From Shewanella aquimarina (lineage in GTDB: Bacteria > Pseudomonadota > Gammaproteobacteria > Enterobacterales > Shewanellaceae), in contig NZ_JAKIKY010000001.1 in assembly GCF_023349185.1 (NCBI RefSeq), forward strand, positions 310,001 through 374,000: a stretch of DNA of 64,000 nucleotides, read 5' to 3'. Of the stretch, positions 17,548 to 26,836 are shown piece after piece (position 1 is the stretch's first letter; each line of letters begins with the position of its first letter). The notes under the pieces are model-generated. The model searched no databases, was not told the DNA's origin, and saw nothing but the letters and a program-made list of their open reading frames with translations. A program made the translations under genes and the position numbers.

Positions 17548-17979
17548 TTACGCTACCTGTATCCTTACATCACGGGCACCGGCGCTCAAGCCAAGCTCCA
17601 TCAGGCAGCGTTCCTCGACCTCAGACAGCCCCCCTTCACACATGGCCATAGGTTGGATGACCAGTGTTGGCCGCTTAAACAGCCCGAAGCAACCCAGCTG
17701 CTTTAAACCCGCTTTCAGGCACTGCTCGGCAGGGGCAAAATTGCCCACCAGCAGGCGCCGGGTGGTAAAAGGTGCTTGGGGTGAAAACATTTGCTGCTGC
17801 GAGCCATGACTCACCACGATACGGTCGGGATAAATTTGCGCGATCACTTCCATGTTTTTCTCTACCTTGTTATCTGGCCTTTTATCTCTCGTTTTATCGA
17901 CCTGCTTAGCTAACTTTATCTTGCCGATAGCCAGCTTCGAAAAGCCCAATACTTTACGCAATTTATCCATATTGATCAC
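17548..17979 (-). CDS. Unknown protein with faint MreB-like segment
   Basis: A 143-aa cytoplasmic protein with no clear family. The first 40 residues are basic and charged; the rest reads like a short piece of an actin-like protein. The stretch LVIQPMAMCEGGLSEVEERC then MELGLSAGARDVRI resembles the MreB segment in which VERRAIRESA..GAREV follows a strand ending in VP. The ATP-binding phosphate loops of actin folds are absent, so it cannot be a complete MreB. The start is GTG at 17979 or ATG at 17970; neither has a strong ribosome-binding site. It is divergent from proS. Confidence 0.6.
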   Translation of the reverse strand: MINMDKLRKVLGFSKLAIGKIKLAKQVDKTRDKRPDNKVEKNMEVIAQIYPDRIVVSHGSQQQMFSPQAPFTTRRLLVGNFAPAEQCLKAGLKQLGCFGLFKRPTLVIQPMAMCEGGLSEVEERCLMELGLSAGARDVRIQVA

Positions 17980-18088
17980 TAGTTGGCCGAAAAAAATCTG
18001 CCACGGCGCCAGGCCAACAAACTAGGTGACATCAAACGTCAGGGTGCTAAAATGTCGACCTATTTCATCACACAACTGGATATTGGGA

Positions 18089-19798
18089 ATGCGAGTTAGC
18101 AAGTACCTGCTTTCAACACAAAAAGAGACCCCAGCAAACGCTGAGGTGGTCAGTCATCAATTAATGCTGCGCGCCGGCATGATACGCCGTAACGCTTCAG
18201 GCCTATACAGCTGGTTGCCGTCAGGCTTACGTGTGCTGCGCAAAGTCGAAGCGATCGTTCGCGAAGAGATGAACAATGCAGGTGCTGTTGAGATCTTGAT
18301 GCCCATGGTGCAACCGGCAGACCTTTGGGTTGAAACCGGCCGTTGGGACAAATTTGGCCCCGAGCTACTGCGTTTCCAAGACAGACATAACCGCGACTTC
18401 GTACTGGGCCCAACCCACGAAGAGGTGATCACCGACATCATTCGTAAAGAGGTCAGCTCTTACAAGCAGCTGCCGCTGAACCTGTATCAGATCCAGACCA
18501 AGTTCCGCGACGAGGTACGTCCCCGTTTCGGCGTGATGCGTTCACGCGAGTTCCTGATGAAAGACGCCTACTCTTTCCATCTGGATCAGCAGACCATGGA
18601 TGATACCTATCAGGCCATGTACACAGCCTACAGCAACATCTTAGGCCGTATGGGCCTGGCTTTCCGCCCGGTATTGGCCGACACAGGTTCTATCGGTGGC
18701 AGCATGTCACACGAGTTCCACGTGCTGGCCAACAGCGGTGAAGACCTGATCGCCTACTCGACCGAAAGTGACTACGCCGCCAACATCGAGAAGGCCGAGG
18801 CGCCAATGCCTACCGAGCCTCGTGGCGCCGCCACCATGGAAATGAGCGTTATCGACACGCCAAACGCCAAGACCATCGAAGAGTTGGTTGAGCAGCACGG
18901 TATCGCCATCGAGAAGACCATCAAGACCATTATCGTTAAGGGCGCCAGCGAAGAGGTACCTCTGGTGGCCGTGATCGTTCGTGGCGACCATGAGCTGAAC
19001 GAAGTCAAAGTCGAGAAGCTCGATGCCGTACTTGCACCATTTGAGATGGCCGGTGAAGCAGAGATCCGCGACGCACTGGGTGCAGGCCCTGGCTCACTCG
19101 GCCCTGTTGGCATGACCATCCCAGTATATGTAGATCACAGCGTCAACGTGATGAGCGACTTTGCCGCCGGTGCCAACCAAGACGGTAAGCACTATGTGGG
19201 CATCAACTGGGAACGTGACCTGCCACAGGCAGAGGTTGCCGACCTGCGTAACGTTATCGAAGGTGAGCCTAGCCCATGTGGCAAGGGCACTATCGGCCTG
19301 CTACGCGGCATCGAAGTGGGTCACATCTTCCAGCTGGGCACCAACTACTCTAAAGCCATGGGCGCCAGCGTACTGGACGAGAACGGCAAGGCACAGACCC
19401 TGCTGATGGGTTGTTACGGTGTCGGCGTGAGCCGTATCGTGGCCGCCGCCATCGAGCAGAACCACGACGATCGCGGCATCATCTGGCCAGACGCCATCGC
19501 TCCGTTCAAAGTAGGCATCCTGCCGATGAACATGCACAAGTCACATCGCATTAAAGATATGGCCGAGAAGCTATACAGCGATCTTAACGATGCCGGCATC
19601 GAAGTCCTGTTCGACGATCGTAAAGAGCGTCCAGGCGTGATGTTTGCCGACATGGAGCTGATTGGTCTGCCACACGTCATCGTGATTGGCGAGCGCAACA
19701 TAGACAACGGTGTATTCGAATACAAGAACCGTCGCACCGGCGAGAAGCAAGAGATCCCATTCGAAGAGATCGTCGACTTCATCAAGTCTGCCAAGTAA
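18089..19798 (+). CDS. proS: Prolyl-tRNA synthetase, bacterial type with editing domain
   Basis: A 569-aa class II aminoacyl-tRNA synthetase that charges tRNA-Pro. Motif 2 region [36 protein letters not shown], and motif 3 [20 protein letters not shown] are clear. The insertion between motifs 2 and 3 (about residues 225-405, with VVRG-type and GPVGM strands) is the YbaK-like domain that clears Ala-tRNA-Pro. The ATG at 18089 gives [13 protein letters not shown], which aligns with the usual N-terminus; the frame is open 21 codons further up. The C-terminal anticodon domain is complete. It has its own terminator. rcsF and trmO nearby repeat the E. coli grouping. Confidence 0.97.
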   Translation: MRVSKYLLSTQKETPANAEVVSHQLMLRAGMIRRNASGLYSWLPSGLRVLRKVEAIVREEMNNAGAVEILMPMVQPADLWVETGRWDKFGPELLRFQDRHNRDFVLGPTHEEVITDIIRKEVSSYKQLPLNLYQIQTKFRDEVRPRFGVMRSREFLMKDAYSFHLDQQTMDDTYQAMYTAYSNILGRMGLAFRPVLADTGSIGGSMSHEFHVLANSGEDLIAYSTESDYAANIEKAEAPMPTEPRGAATMEMSVIDTPNAKTIEELVEQHGIAIEKTIKTIIVKGASEEVPLVAVIVRGDHELNEVKVEKLDAVLAPFEMAGEAEIRDALGAGPGSLGPVGMTIPVYVDHSVNVMSDFAAGANQDGKHYVGINWERDLPQAEVADLRNVIEGEPSPCGKGTIGLLRGIEVGHIFQLGTNYSKAMGASVLDENGKAQTLLMGCYGVGVSRIVAAAIEQNHDDRGIIWPDAIAPFKVGILPMNMHKSHRIKDMAEKLYSDLNDAGIEVLFDDRKERPGVMFADMELIGLPHVIVIGERNIDNGVFEYKNRRTGEKQEIPFEEIVDFIKSAK

Positions 19799-19825
19799 GA
19801 CTCTTACAGAACTCGAATATAAAAC

Positions 19826-19849
19826 GCCCGGCAACTGCCGGGCTTTTTT
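19826..19849 (+). terminator. Terminator of proS
   Basis: GCCCGGCA / TGCCGGGC with a 2-base loop and six T, 27 bases after the stop codon. Confidence 0.93.
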
Positions 19850-19880
19850 ATTGCCCTTTTAAGGGCTTATATGTGGTATG

Positions 19881-19914
19881 TGCTATCTGATAATGCTATC
19901 TGATAATGCTATCT
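19881..19914. repeat. 13-bp tandem repeat downstream of a stop codon
   Basis: Two exact copies of TGCTATCTGATAA (19881-19893, 19894-19906) and a third partial copy (19907-19914). The array ends 6 bases from the TAA stop (19921-19923) of the minus-strand gene that follows, so it lies in that gene's 3' untranslated tail. Confidence 0.8.
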
Positions 19915-19920
19915 CACCAA

Positions 19921-20940
19921 TTATGCCGCCTGCTGCGTCTTTAAAAATGCGGCGCGTGCCTCAAGATACTGCTCGCTGGGCTGGGCCCACTGCGATTGAG
20001 GCAGAGGCTGAGACCACTCTGCTACCACATCAGGCCAGGGTCTCACCACGGCGAGGCGCAAATACCAGGCTGAAACTGAGTAAGGTAGCTGCCACCAAGA
20101 CAGCAGATGAAACAGATAATAGGCGCCCATAGTCAACCAGGACTCGCTGTAATCGCGCAGATTAATATGCAGCCAGCGCTTATTGGGATTGGCCTTAAAG
20201 CGCTGCCACAGGTCACGACGTCTGCGGCGAAAACCCTGGCTATCGGGTAAGGGGTCTACCCTTAGCCAATTCTCCTTTGACTCCTCCATGAAGCGGCGGA
20301 TCGCCTCCCAATTTTCCAGAGAGAAGTTCACTACCATGTAGCCCTCCCCCTGATAGAAATTATGCAGCAACCCGTCGTGCGCCTGATACTCCGCCAGGCG
20401 CAGGCTGTGATCTTCCATCTTTATCGGTCGGCCAATGGCCGTGGCACCCAGTGCCGTGCCGCCATGAACATAGGCCACCACAGACTCCCAGGGCACGAAA
20501 CGCGGCGCGCCACTGACAGCATCTCGATAGCAGAGCTCGCGCCGCTGACGATTAAAACGTATCGTTGGCCGCCGTCGTCGGCGAATCACTTGCCAGCCAA
20601 ACCCCAACAGGGCCGCCAGCATTACAATCGATAATAGTGCCAGGGTTAGCATGAACGCCAAGCTGTCCAACTCACCCTCTTGCATGCCCGCCGCGATAAA
20701 AATCGCGCCGAAGAGATACAAGATAAAAATGACGAAGCGCGTCTGAAAGGCAAGGTCTCTGTCGGCCTTACCCTGGCCGAGATCCAGTGTCACCTCATCG
20801 TGTTGCAGAATCAGCTCAGGGGGGAGCAAGGGGTCATCTGGGAGTGACATCACGGGCAGCGGCGCAAGAAAATAAACCGGTCGACCGTTTAGCATCAGGC
20901 TATCGCCGGCGCGCGGCGCAGATTCGAGGGGAATACTCAT
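19921..20940 (-). CDS. Membrane protein of unknown function (DUF6708-like)
   Basis: A 339-aa protein with two hydrophobic segments at about residues 68-88 and 93-117, followed by a soluble part containing RPTIRFNRQRRELCYRD and FVPWESVVAYV. This pair of motifs recalls the DUF6708 type of membrane protein, sometimes found with polymorphic-toxin or type VI secretion genes, but the recall is weak and no such genes are here. A basic patch RRRRRDLWQRFK lies near residue 240. It follows the RDD-family gene by 27 bases and is probably co-transcribed with it. Confidence 0.65.
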   Translation of the reverse strand: MSIPLESAPRAGDSLMLNGRPVYFLAPLPVMSLPDDPLLPPELILQHDEVTLDLGQGKADRDLAFQTRFVIFILYLFGAIFIAAGMQEGELDSLAFMLTLALLSIVMLAALLGFGWQVIRRRRRPTIRFNRQRRELCYRDAVSGAPRFVPWESVVAYVHGGTALGATAIGRPIKMEDHSLRLAEYQAHDGLLHNFYQGEGYMVVNFSLENWEAIRRFMEESKENWLRVDPLPDSQGFRRRRRDLWQRFKANPNKRWLHINLRDYSESWLTMGAYYLFHLLSWWQLPYSVSAWYLRLAVVRPWPDVVAEWSQPLPQSQWAQPSEQYLEARAAFLKTQQAA

Positions 20941-20967
20941 AGACTAAAGACTTCTTAGCCGCCGCAT

Positions 20968-21651
20968 CTAAATACGCACCACAACAGTTTTACCGATAAA
21001 ATCGTGCACCGCGCGCCGCTTATCGTTAAACAACATGGTGACAAACTCTGACAGATCCCAGCTCAGTGAGATAAAGGTAAAACCAATCACCACGAATGAC
21101 AGGCCCAGGCTGACCTTGCCGACCGACGCCATCACCATCAGATAGGCGGCTACTAACAGGGCGCCTAAGATGCTCAGCGCTAAATTGACCGACTCTCTTC
21201 TAAATGCCTGCCATAGGTCGATGTCGGTTTCGCTCAGGTGATCGACCACCTTGACCTCCATGATCATCTTGCCAACTGTCTGACCAAAATAACCATGCAT
21301 CAAAAGGGAATAAACGCCAAATAGAACGCCATTTAACGCCTGCACCAACTTATCGTCATAATTGAGTTGGATATCGAAGATCAGACGTTCAACAATCAAT
21401 ATCAAGCCGAAGAGTAAGCCATCTATGACTGCCGCCCAGAAGCGCGGCCAAAAGGTTGCGTATTTATTACCTTCGATGCCGATTACATCCTCGGCCTGCT
21501 CTTTTGGCCAGCGGCCGGGATCCTTGAGCAGCTCTACGACTCTATCGTAACGTTCAGGATACTCCTCCCGGTTTATGTACCTTTCGGCCTCTAATAATTC
21601 CTTGTAGGAGTATGTTGAAAAATCCGGTGCGTAGTCCATTAACTCACTCAT
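20968..21651 (-). CDS. RDD-family membrane protein
   Basis: A 227-aa protein with an N-terminal soluble segment of about 65 residues and an RDD domain. The family residues are present: FWPRFWAAVIDGLLFGL (Arg and Asp in the first helix), GYFGQTVGKMIMEVKVVD (Gly-Gln-Thr-x-Gly-Lys), and RRAVHDFIGKTVVV at the C-terminus (Asp). RDD proteins are poorly understood; some move ions or support other membrane proteins. First gene of a two-gene unit with the membrane protein downstream. The start follows a weak ribosome-binding site. Confidence 0.8.
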   Translation of the reverse strand: MSELMDYAPDFSTYSYKELLEAERYINREEYPERYDRVVELLKDPGRWPKEQAEDVIGIEGNKYATFWPRFWAAVIDGLLFGLILIVERLIFDIQLNYDDKLVQALNGVLFGVYSLLMHGYFGQTVGKMIMEVKVVDHLSETDIDLWQAFRRESVNLALSILGALLVAAYLMVMASVGKVSLGLSFVVIGFTFISLSWDLSEFVTMLFNDKRRAVHDFIGKTVVVRI

Positions 21652-21804
21652 TCCCTATCTATGATGTTGTTTTTGTTGCGCTGAAATCTTAACGATAAGC
21701 GCGCGAAGCATACCGTTTTATCTTAAAAGGAACAATTCTTTAAGGACTAGCGAATTGACTATTCTGGAGCTAATGAAAGGTAACAACTGAAAAACAAATC
21801 TAAC

Positions 21805-21838
21805 TAAGAAATGCCCAGCAAGGGCTGGGCATTTCTTA
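21805..21838 (-). terminator. Terminator of the 21850-22599 gene
   Basis: A 15-bp perfect stem TAAGAAATGCCCAGC / GCTGGGCATTTCTTA with a 4-base loop, 11 bases downstream of the minus-strand stop codon; the descending arm ends in TTTCTTAGTT on the minus strand. Confidence 0.85.
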
Positions 21839-21849
21839 ACTCGCATAAC

Positions 21850-22599
21850 TTACATAATGTTAACGCTAGCAGGCAAAGACTCAACTTTATAATCGGCAGC
21901 CGCAAACCCTGGATCTAGATAGGCCTTTAGCTCAGTCTCATTAACATTCAAAGCTTTCCACTCATCAATAATACTCTTGGCGTATTTAAGGGCCTCTACA
22001 GCCTGCTCTTCTGAAAACTTCATTTGTTTTAACTGCTTGCCATAAAATGCCATGAAAACAGAGAATGAAATCTTAGTCATATCAACTGCGGAAAATACTG
22101 CACAATATGCAGAAACTTTTTCGACTTTTGTCTTAATACTCGTAGCTTCAACATCTCGTTTCCAGCCCCGAATATCGAGTCTAAAAAGCTGACCGAAATC
22201 GCCAGGGACAATATAATAGGCTTTCATAGTACTGCCCCCCGCAGAGGAAGACCCCAAAAACATCTCAACGGCCTCACCGACTAAGCCACAAACACCATCA
22301 ATGATGTTTGATTTCCCACCTTCAGATAGCTTGTTTATATGTTCTTTGGCTTTATCTACGAAACCTACGCTGTCGCTAGTCGATGCTGCAGTTCTAATAT
22401 CAGAACGTAAATATGAATCGATTGGGATAGTTTGGTCTAAATCTTTACCTGCACCAAGAATGGCCAGCTTGATCTCGTTTTCCATAGTGTTGGCCTTTTC
22501 TTGAGCCAAATCCATAAGACTATTGATCAACTCCCTCGTTTCATCAGTAAGCTGTTTAGATTCATCGAGTTCCTTAATTTTGTCGCGTATCATACCCAT
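21850..22599 (-). CDS. Unknown soluble protein, A+T-richer than its neighbours
   Basis: A 249-aa predicted cytoplasmic protein with no signal peptide, no transmembrane helix and no family I recognise. The first 60 residues are heptad-like and charged (KIKELDESKQLTDETRELIN). A glycine/serine stretch SSSAGGS separates this from a mixed alpha/beta half with FGQLFRLDIRGWKRD and MTKISFSVFMAFYGKQLKQM. AGAGGAC stands 6 bases ahead of the ATG at 22599, which supports the start. Codon use is clearly more A/T-rich than in the RDD gene next door, which suggests recent acquisition. It has its own terminator. Confidence 0.7.
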   Translation of the reverse strand: MGMIRDKIKELDESKQLTDETRELINSLMDLAQEKANTMENEIKLAILGAGKDLDQTIPIDSYLRSDIRTAASTSDSVGFVDKAKEHINKLSEGGKSNIIDGVCGLVGEAVEMFLGSSSAGGSTMKAYYIVPGDFGQLFRLDIRGWKRDVEATSIKTKVEKVSAYCAVFSAVDMTKISFSVFMAFYGKQLKQMKFSEEQAVEALKYAKSIIDEWKALNVNETELKAYLDPGFAAADYKVESLPASVNIM

Positions 22600-22967
22600 G
22601 GTAACGTCCTCTGTTGTGTTGATAAATCATCCTCATCACAAACTAGTTGCTAACTTAAATTTACGCAAATAGGAATCGTTACTTTCTATATACTGATTAA
22701 CATAACTGTTGATGCTTAACCAAAATCACATACTGCACTAGCTCAGGTTCAAGCGAGCTTGAGTGATTTGACCTTGAATAGGTCTAGTCAATTACATATT
22801 TATAATGCAACCTACCTCATGGGCCAGAATTAACCTGTTTAAATCACACCATGTGTGCAAATAGAGTAACGACCATTTTTTAAGCTGGTACCGCTTCAAA
22901 TCAGCATAACTATGTGTCCGATTTGAAGTGCCGCCAGCCTAGAGCCTCTCGACATTATTCAAAACAA
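22600..22967. other. Gene-free stretch between unknown gene and cytochrome terminator
   Basis: A+T-rich DNA that should carry the promoter of the minus-strand gene ending at 21850. I see a short symmetric CACAC-CAT-GTGTG (around 22847) and no ORF, RNA or full CRP/FNR site. The end of the stretch meets the terminator at 22968-22995. Confidence 0.4.
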
Positions 22968-22995
22968 AAAGGCTGACACCTGAGTGCCAGCCTTT
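22968..22995 (-). terminator. Terminator of the decaheme cytochrome gene
   Basis: AAAGGCTG...CAGCCTTT with inner GTG/CAC pairing; on the minus strand it is followed by TTTTTGTTTTG. It starts about 31 bases after the cytochrome stop codon. Confidence 0.9.
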
Positions 22996-23026
22996 ATCTC
23001 AACGATGTTTATTGAGCAATCTTGAC

Positions 23027-24793
23027 CTAATTACACTGATGCGGATAAGCAATGTTATCGACATATTCGGCGGCGCAGGATGAGTCGCAAGGGTCACATA
23101 GGTTACGCTCGACACGTTCTATATCGTGACAGAAGTTACAACCTATGCCTGTAGTACCTTTATTAATATGATTGTGCATGCGATCCCAGGTGCGCGGTAG
23201 ATTTTTACTACCATCGTGGCATTGGGCACATACTTGCTCTTTCGGCCCCTTGAGTCGATAGCCCATGGCATCGAGCTTAGAGTCTGTGGTCAAGTCCAGC
23301 GTCTCCTCGTGACACTGACTACAAGCTGCAACATCACTGGCAGGGTTTACACCGTGGTTGATCGCCTGATAGGTATCTGTTTCTATCCACTTATAGGGTT
23401 CATTAACTGGGTAGCCCATGTTAACCAAGCCAGATTCGATTGCGGTAACGGCGTCACCCGAGCCTTTGATGTATTCGAAAGTATCGAGAGCAATCATACG
23501 CTCATCGGCGACCGTCATAGGCTGTGTCGCTGTCTTGTACTTGAACGGCGTTAGCTTTCCGTCATTCACGTCTCCCATAGGGCGAGACGTTGGATAACGT
23601 CCGGTGAGGGGATCGATAACCCCCAAATCATAAAGTAGATAGTTATCGCTCTTACGATTCCAGAACTTAAATTCTGGTGTCTGGTTGGCCAGCTTATCGG
23701 TATGGGGATGACCCGCACCTGAAACACCATCGGCCGGTGTGCCATCATGGTGGAAGCGCCAATCCCTGTTCATCTCTGTCGGCACGTGTGAAGGATCACC
23801 TAAATCTTTTGCATAGGTGGGAATATGGCAAGACTGACACGCCACTCTGGCCACATGGCGATCGGGTTCACCGCGTCGGCCTGAGGCAGCATGACCCGAG
23901 CCCGAATCCATACCTTGGTGGCAAGTTCCGCTGCTACAGGTCACTTCGGCGCCGCGAACTATGTCATCGGTCGGGCGAAGATCTGAGCCCTTACCTATCA
24001 CTCTGTGGCTTTCAAACTTATGGCAGTCCTGACACTCGAGGTTTGCACCGGCAACATTCATATGCACGTCAAAATGCATATCTGAATTGCCCATCAAGGC
24101 AGAAGAGATATCACCACGCTTCACACCATCGCCACCACCGGCATAGGCATGACACTTAAGACAGTTAGTTCTGCTCGGTGCCGCGATGTTTTTCACATAG
24201 GCATCGAGAGTTGTCTGCGCAGTACCGTCCGATGGCCCCATGCTGCCGTCTGGTTTTCTCACACGATTTAGCGCGTAGTCTTTGTTATGGCACATAAGAC
24301 AGTCGACATTGGCCTTGGTGTCACCCTCGCCAGGCTTGACCCCTCGGCCAGCATGGCATGAGCCACAAACGGGCCAGTCTCCCTCGATATTGATACAGTA
24401 ACTGTTAACCGCATTGGTCAACTTACCTTGCAGGGTTCCTCCCTGATTAACCATATCCGGTGTATCACCCGTCCATTGGTAGTGGGTAGAGCCAAACATC
24501 TCCTCGTACTGGGTACCCGCGATCCCGCCATCATGACAGTTTATACAAGCCGTAGGATAATCGTCCCAGCTTAGATCAGAGTGCGGATTGGAAGCATTGC
24601 AGCCACCTGAGGGCTCTACTTCACAGACGCCACAGGAGTTGAGCTCCCAGACCAGTGAGTTGTTATCGTTACAATCTAAACCGGCGTTATAACCATCGCC
24701 ATCGTTATCTATAGGTTTTCCGGCGGAGACCGGAAGCGTAAGGACTAAGGCTAGCAAGCCTATACATCCCGATACTTTAGTGTTACTCATCAT
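23027..24793 (-). CDS. Exported decaheme c-type cytochrome with calcium-binding N-terminal segment
   Basis: A 588-aa exported protein with a signal peptide ending near LPVSAG. Nine CXXCH heme sites are at residues about 83, 143, 165, 211, 254, 319, 491, 522 and 552, and a tenth of the CX4CH type (CSSGTCH) is at 286-292. Residues 29-45 (DNDGDGYNAGLDCNDNN) form a MopE/thrombospondin-like metal-binding motif, followed by a Cys-rich piece (SCGVCEVEPSGGC). The order of sites recalls the octaheme tetrathionate-reductase family and related periplasmic or outer-surface multiheme proteins, but the heme count differs, so the electron acceptor is open. There is no lipobox. RBS GGAG stands before ATGATG. 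No porin/MtrB-like partner lies next to it. Confidence 0.85.
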   Translation of the reverse strand: MMSNTKVSGCIGLLALVLTLPVSAGKPIDNDGDGYNAGLDCNDNNSLVWELNSCGVCEVEPSGGCNASNPHSDLSWDDYPTACINCHDGGIAGTQYEEMFGSTHYQWTGDTPDMVNQGGTLQGKLTNAVNSYCINIEGDWPVCGSCHAGRGVKPGEGDTKANVDCLMCHNKDYALNRVRKPDGSMGPSDGTAQTTLDAYVKNIAAPSRTNCLKCHAYAGGGDGVKRGDISSALMGNSDMHFDVHMNVAGANLECQDCHKFESHRVIGKGSDLRPTDDIVRGAEVTCSSGTCHQGMDSGSGHAASGRRGEPDRHVARVACQSCHIPTYAKDLGDPSHVPTEMNRDWRFHHDGTPADGVSGAGHPHTDKLANQTPEFKFWNRKSDNYLLYDLGVIDPLTGRYPTSRPMGDVNDGKLTPFKYKTATQPMTVADERMIALDTFEYIKGSGDAVTAIESGLVNMGYPVNEPYKWIETDTYQAINHGVNPASDVAACSQCHEETLDLTTDSKLDAMGYRLKGPKEQVCAQCHDGSKNLPRTWDRMHNHINKGTTGIGCNFCHDIERVERNLCDPCDSSCAAEYVDNIAYPHQCN

Positions 24794-26110
24794 CTTACTC
24801 CATTTTATTTTTATTAAACGTTAATAATGGAATTAACAAACTCGCTAAAGTACAGGCTAGAGTCTTCATCTACTCAGTGTCGGTCATCCCTAATAGGGTA
24901 AAGTGGCTGCTTAAAAAAATACTGTCTGCAACAGTCACTCACAGCATCACATTTATTAAGGGTGCACCTATCTGAAAGACTCAATTCAACGATTGTCTTT
25001 TCCAAAATTAAAACCGTGGGTAACGGCTATGATTGTCGGCGTTTTACTTTATATTTCGAGTCGCAAGCCGACGTGTTACGCTCGAAGCTATCTATATTTC
25101 AGACTGCTTATTTAACACACGTTAAAATATAACAATCTGAGTAGGCATACATTCAGCGACCTTTTAAATAATGACTAACAAACCTGTTACTTATATTTGC
25201 TGAACTTACACTAAGGATATCGTTCATTTTATGAGGCAGATCTTGTTTCCATAAAAATTCATAAGATTTTTTTACTACAGAAAAACCTTAATTAGGTAGG
25301 CAGCACTTACAGAAAAGATCCATTAACTATTAATGACTTACTCCCCTATCAGTTTATGAAAACAAATAGTGTTGTATGGGTCATGAATTTCCTAAACGAC
25401 TATATTTAAAGTGCACTATCACACGCCAAGCGGTTGTTTTAAAAAACTAAAAAGATTAACGGTTAGATGTTCACATGAAGATGACGTAAGGGAGCATTAA
25501 ACAGTGAGATAGAGGTCATGTCTGAACTTAGAGCAAGCGGGTGTGAATTTATATAGAAACTGGCACAAAAAGGAACAGCCACATTTAAGATGATTTAGCG
25601 ATAACTAAATCTGGTTGAGCAAGAAGATTTTAAAATGTAAAAGGAATACCGCCTAAGATGACACAAGCTTAATTAACACCTTAATAAGCATCAGCTGTTT
25701 TAACCAAGAAAAGATATTAACACCCAACCGACACAGTATTAACACTATAGATCATTCCATTCTCAAAAGGACTGAATAAAATCAATATCAACATGAATAA
25801 ACACTCCCCTCTTTAATGAAGGAATAAAAATCAATACTAGATTTATCGAGAGAACAGACCTTATAAAACCTCAATATTTAACTTAAGAAACAAATCACAC
25901 CAAACAAACATTACAACTACAGCTTTCATAAATACCCAATAATTTAAAGACACTTCATAATAATTGGTAAATTACATCATCATCTGATAGAGAAAAGGAT
26001 ACAAAGACAGATTTCTACACATCAGTCATCAAAAAGTTCTTTAAAACTAAATTCTTTATACATAAACTCTCGAGAATAGTTTTTCTAAAAACAAGGTCTC
26101 TAAGCACTGG
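24794..26110. other. Long A+T-rich gene-free region upstream of the cytochrome
   Basis: About 1.3 kb, roughly one-third G+C by eye, with no ORF of 60 codons on either strand and no recognisable RNA gene. It contains several half CRP sites (for example TGTGA at about 24950 and 25430 on the minus strand) and one hairpin-like TTCGAG...CTCGAA (about 25055-25100). The first 100 bases must hold the promoter of the cytochrome gene. It may be eroded accessory DNA; H-NS binding is likely from composition alone. Confidence 0.45.
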
Positions 26111-26152
26111 CTCTAAAAACAGACTCTAAAAACAGAGCCTCTAAAAACAGAG
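26111..26152. repeat. 13-15-bp tandem repeat next to a pseudogene stop codon
   Basis: Three copies of CTCTAAAAACAGA(G) at 26111-26123, 26124-26137 and 26139-26152. The array stops 3 bases from the TAG (26156-26158) that ends the decayed minus-strand gene, the same placement as at other arrays in this window. Confidence 0.8.
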
Positions 26153-26155
26153 GCG

Positions 26156-26505
26156 CTACAAATACCGATTAAACCAGCCGATAATCTCTTGGTTGGCCTC
26201 TGCCTTACTATGGGTTAGAAAGTGATTGTCACCAGGGTATAAACCAACTTATCGGAGTCGTTAAACCTATGCTCACCAAACATCACTCCAAACGCTGCAT
26301 CCCCTCACAGCCAGTGCCTCTGCAAATTTAACACACTTCTTACGTTTCGCCTCAATAGCCCCACGCCACACATCATAGTCTGCAGATACGCTGCTGAAAC
26401 AATCACGCTGACTTTTCACCTAGGCATCAAAGATAAGATCCGCCGCACTAACTGTTTGAGAATGAAAAAGCAGGATAAAGATAAATAAACACTTCTCACA
26501 AAAAC
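26156..26505 (-). pseudogene. Decayed small secreted hydrolase-like gene
   Basis: Reading the minus strand with two frame changes and one in-frame TAG gives a coherent protein: a signal-like LFIFILLFHSQTVSAADL, then VKSQRDCFSSVSADYDVWRG, KKCVKFAEALAVRG, MFGEHRFNDSDKLVY, and after a shift PGDNHFLTHSKAEANQEIIG followed by WFNRYL and the stop at 26156. The last block looks like the C-terminus of an alpha/beta hydrolase (S9/dienelactone type), where GDNHF carries the catalytic His. The start is also disrupted: AAAGGGAG is followed by a GTG that is one base out of frame. The gene is therefore dead. Confidence 0.6.
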
Positions 26506-26836
26506 TCCCTTTCTGTGATGAATAGGCACGCTCAGACTTGGTGATAGCCTCATAAAATAGCGCCTCTAACCTGAAGTAAGTTGAATCGCCTCACTTTGAG
26601 GCATCAAGGTGCCAATGAAATACGGGCCATTCCACTTTTTCTTGCTCATTTACTGAACACTGTCCATTCTAAATTATCTAGAAAATCATTGGCAATTCAT
26701 AAATATCCCACCAATAATTAACAAACAAAATGCGTGATTAGTTGGCTGTTTCACCTATGTTCAGCTTTACAAATAGTGACTAACTTAAATTGACAACCAT
26801 AATCGAATCAATGCCATTTTTCTGGAGGCCTAAATT
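26506..26836. other. Upstream region of the amine oxidase, with a 27-codon frame
   Basis: Mostly A+T-rich. On the minus strand a tiny open frame at 26649-26566 reads MSKKKWNGPYFIGTLMPQSE and stops 7 residues later; it is in front of the pseudogene and is probably another gene remnant. The last 100 bases should contain the amine oxidase promoter; a good ribosome-binding site CTGGAGG stands before the ATG at 26837. Confidence 0.4.
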
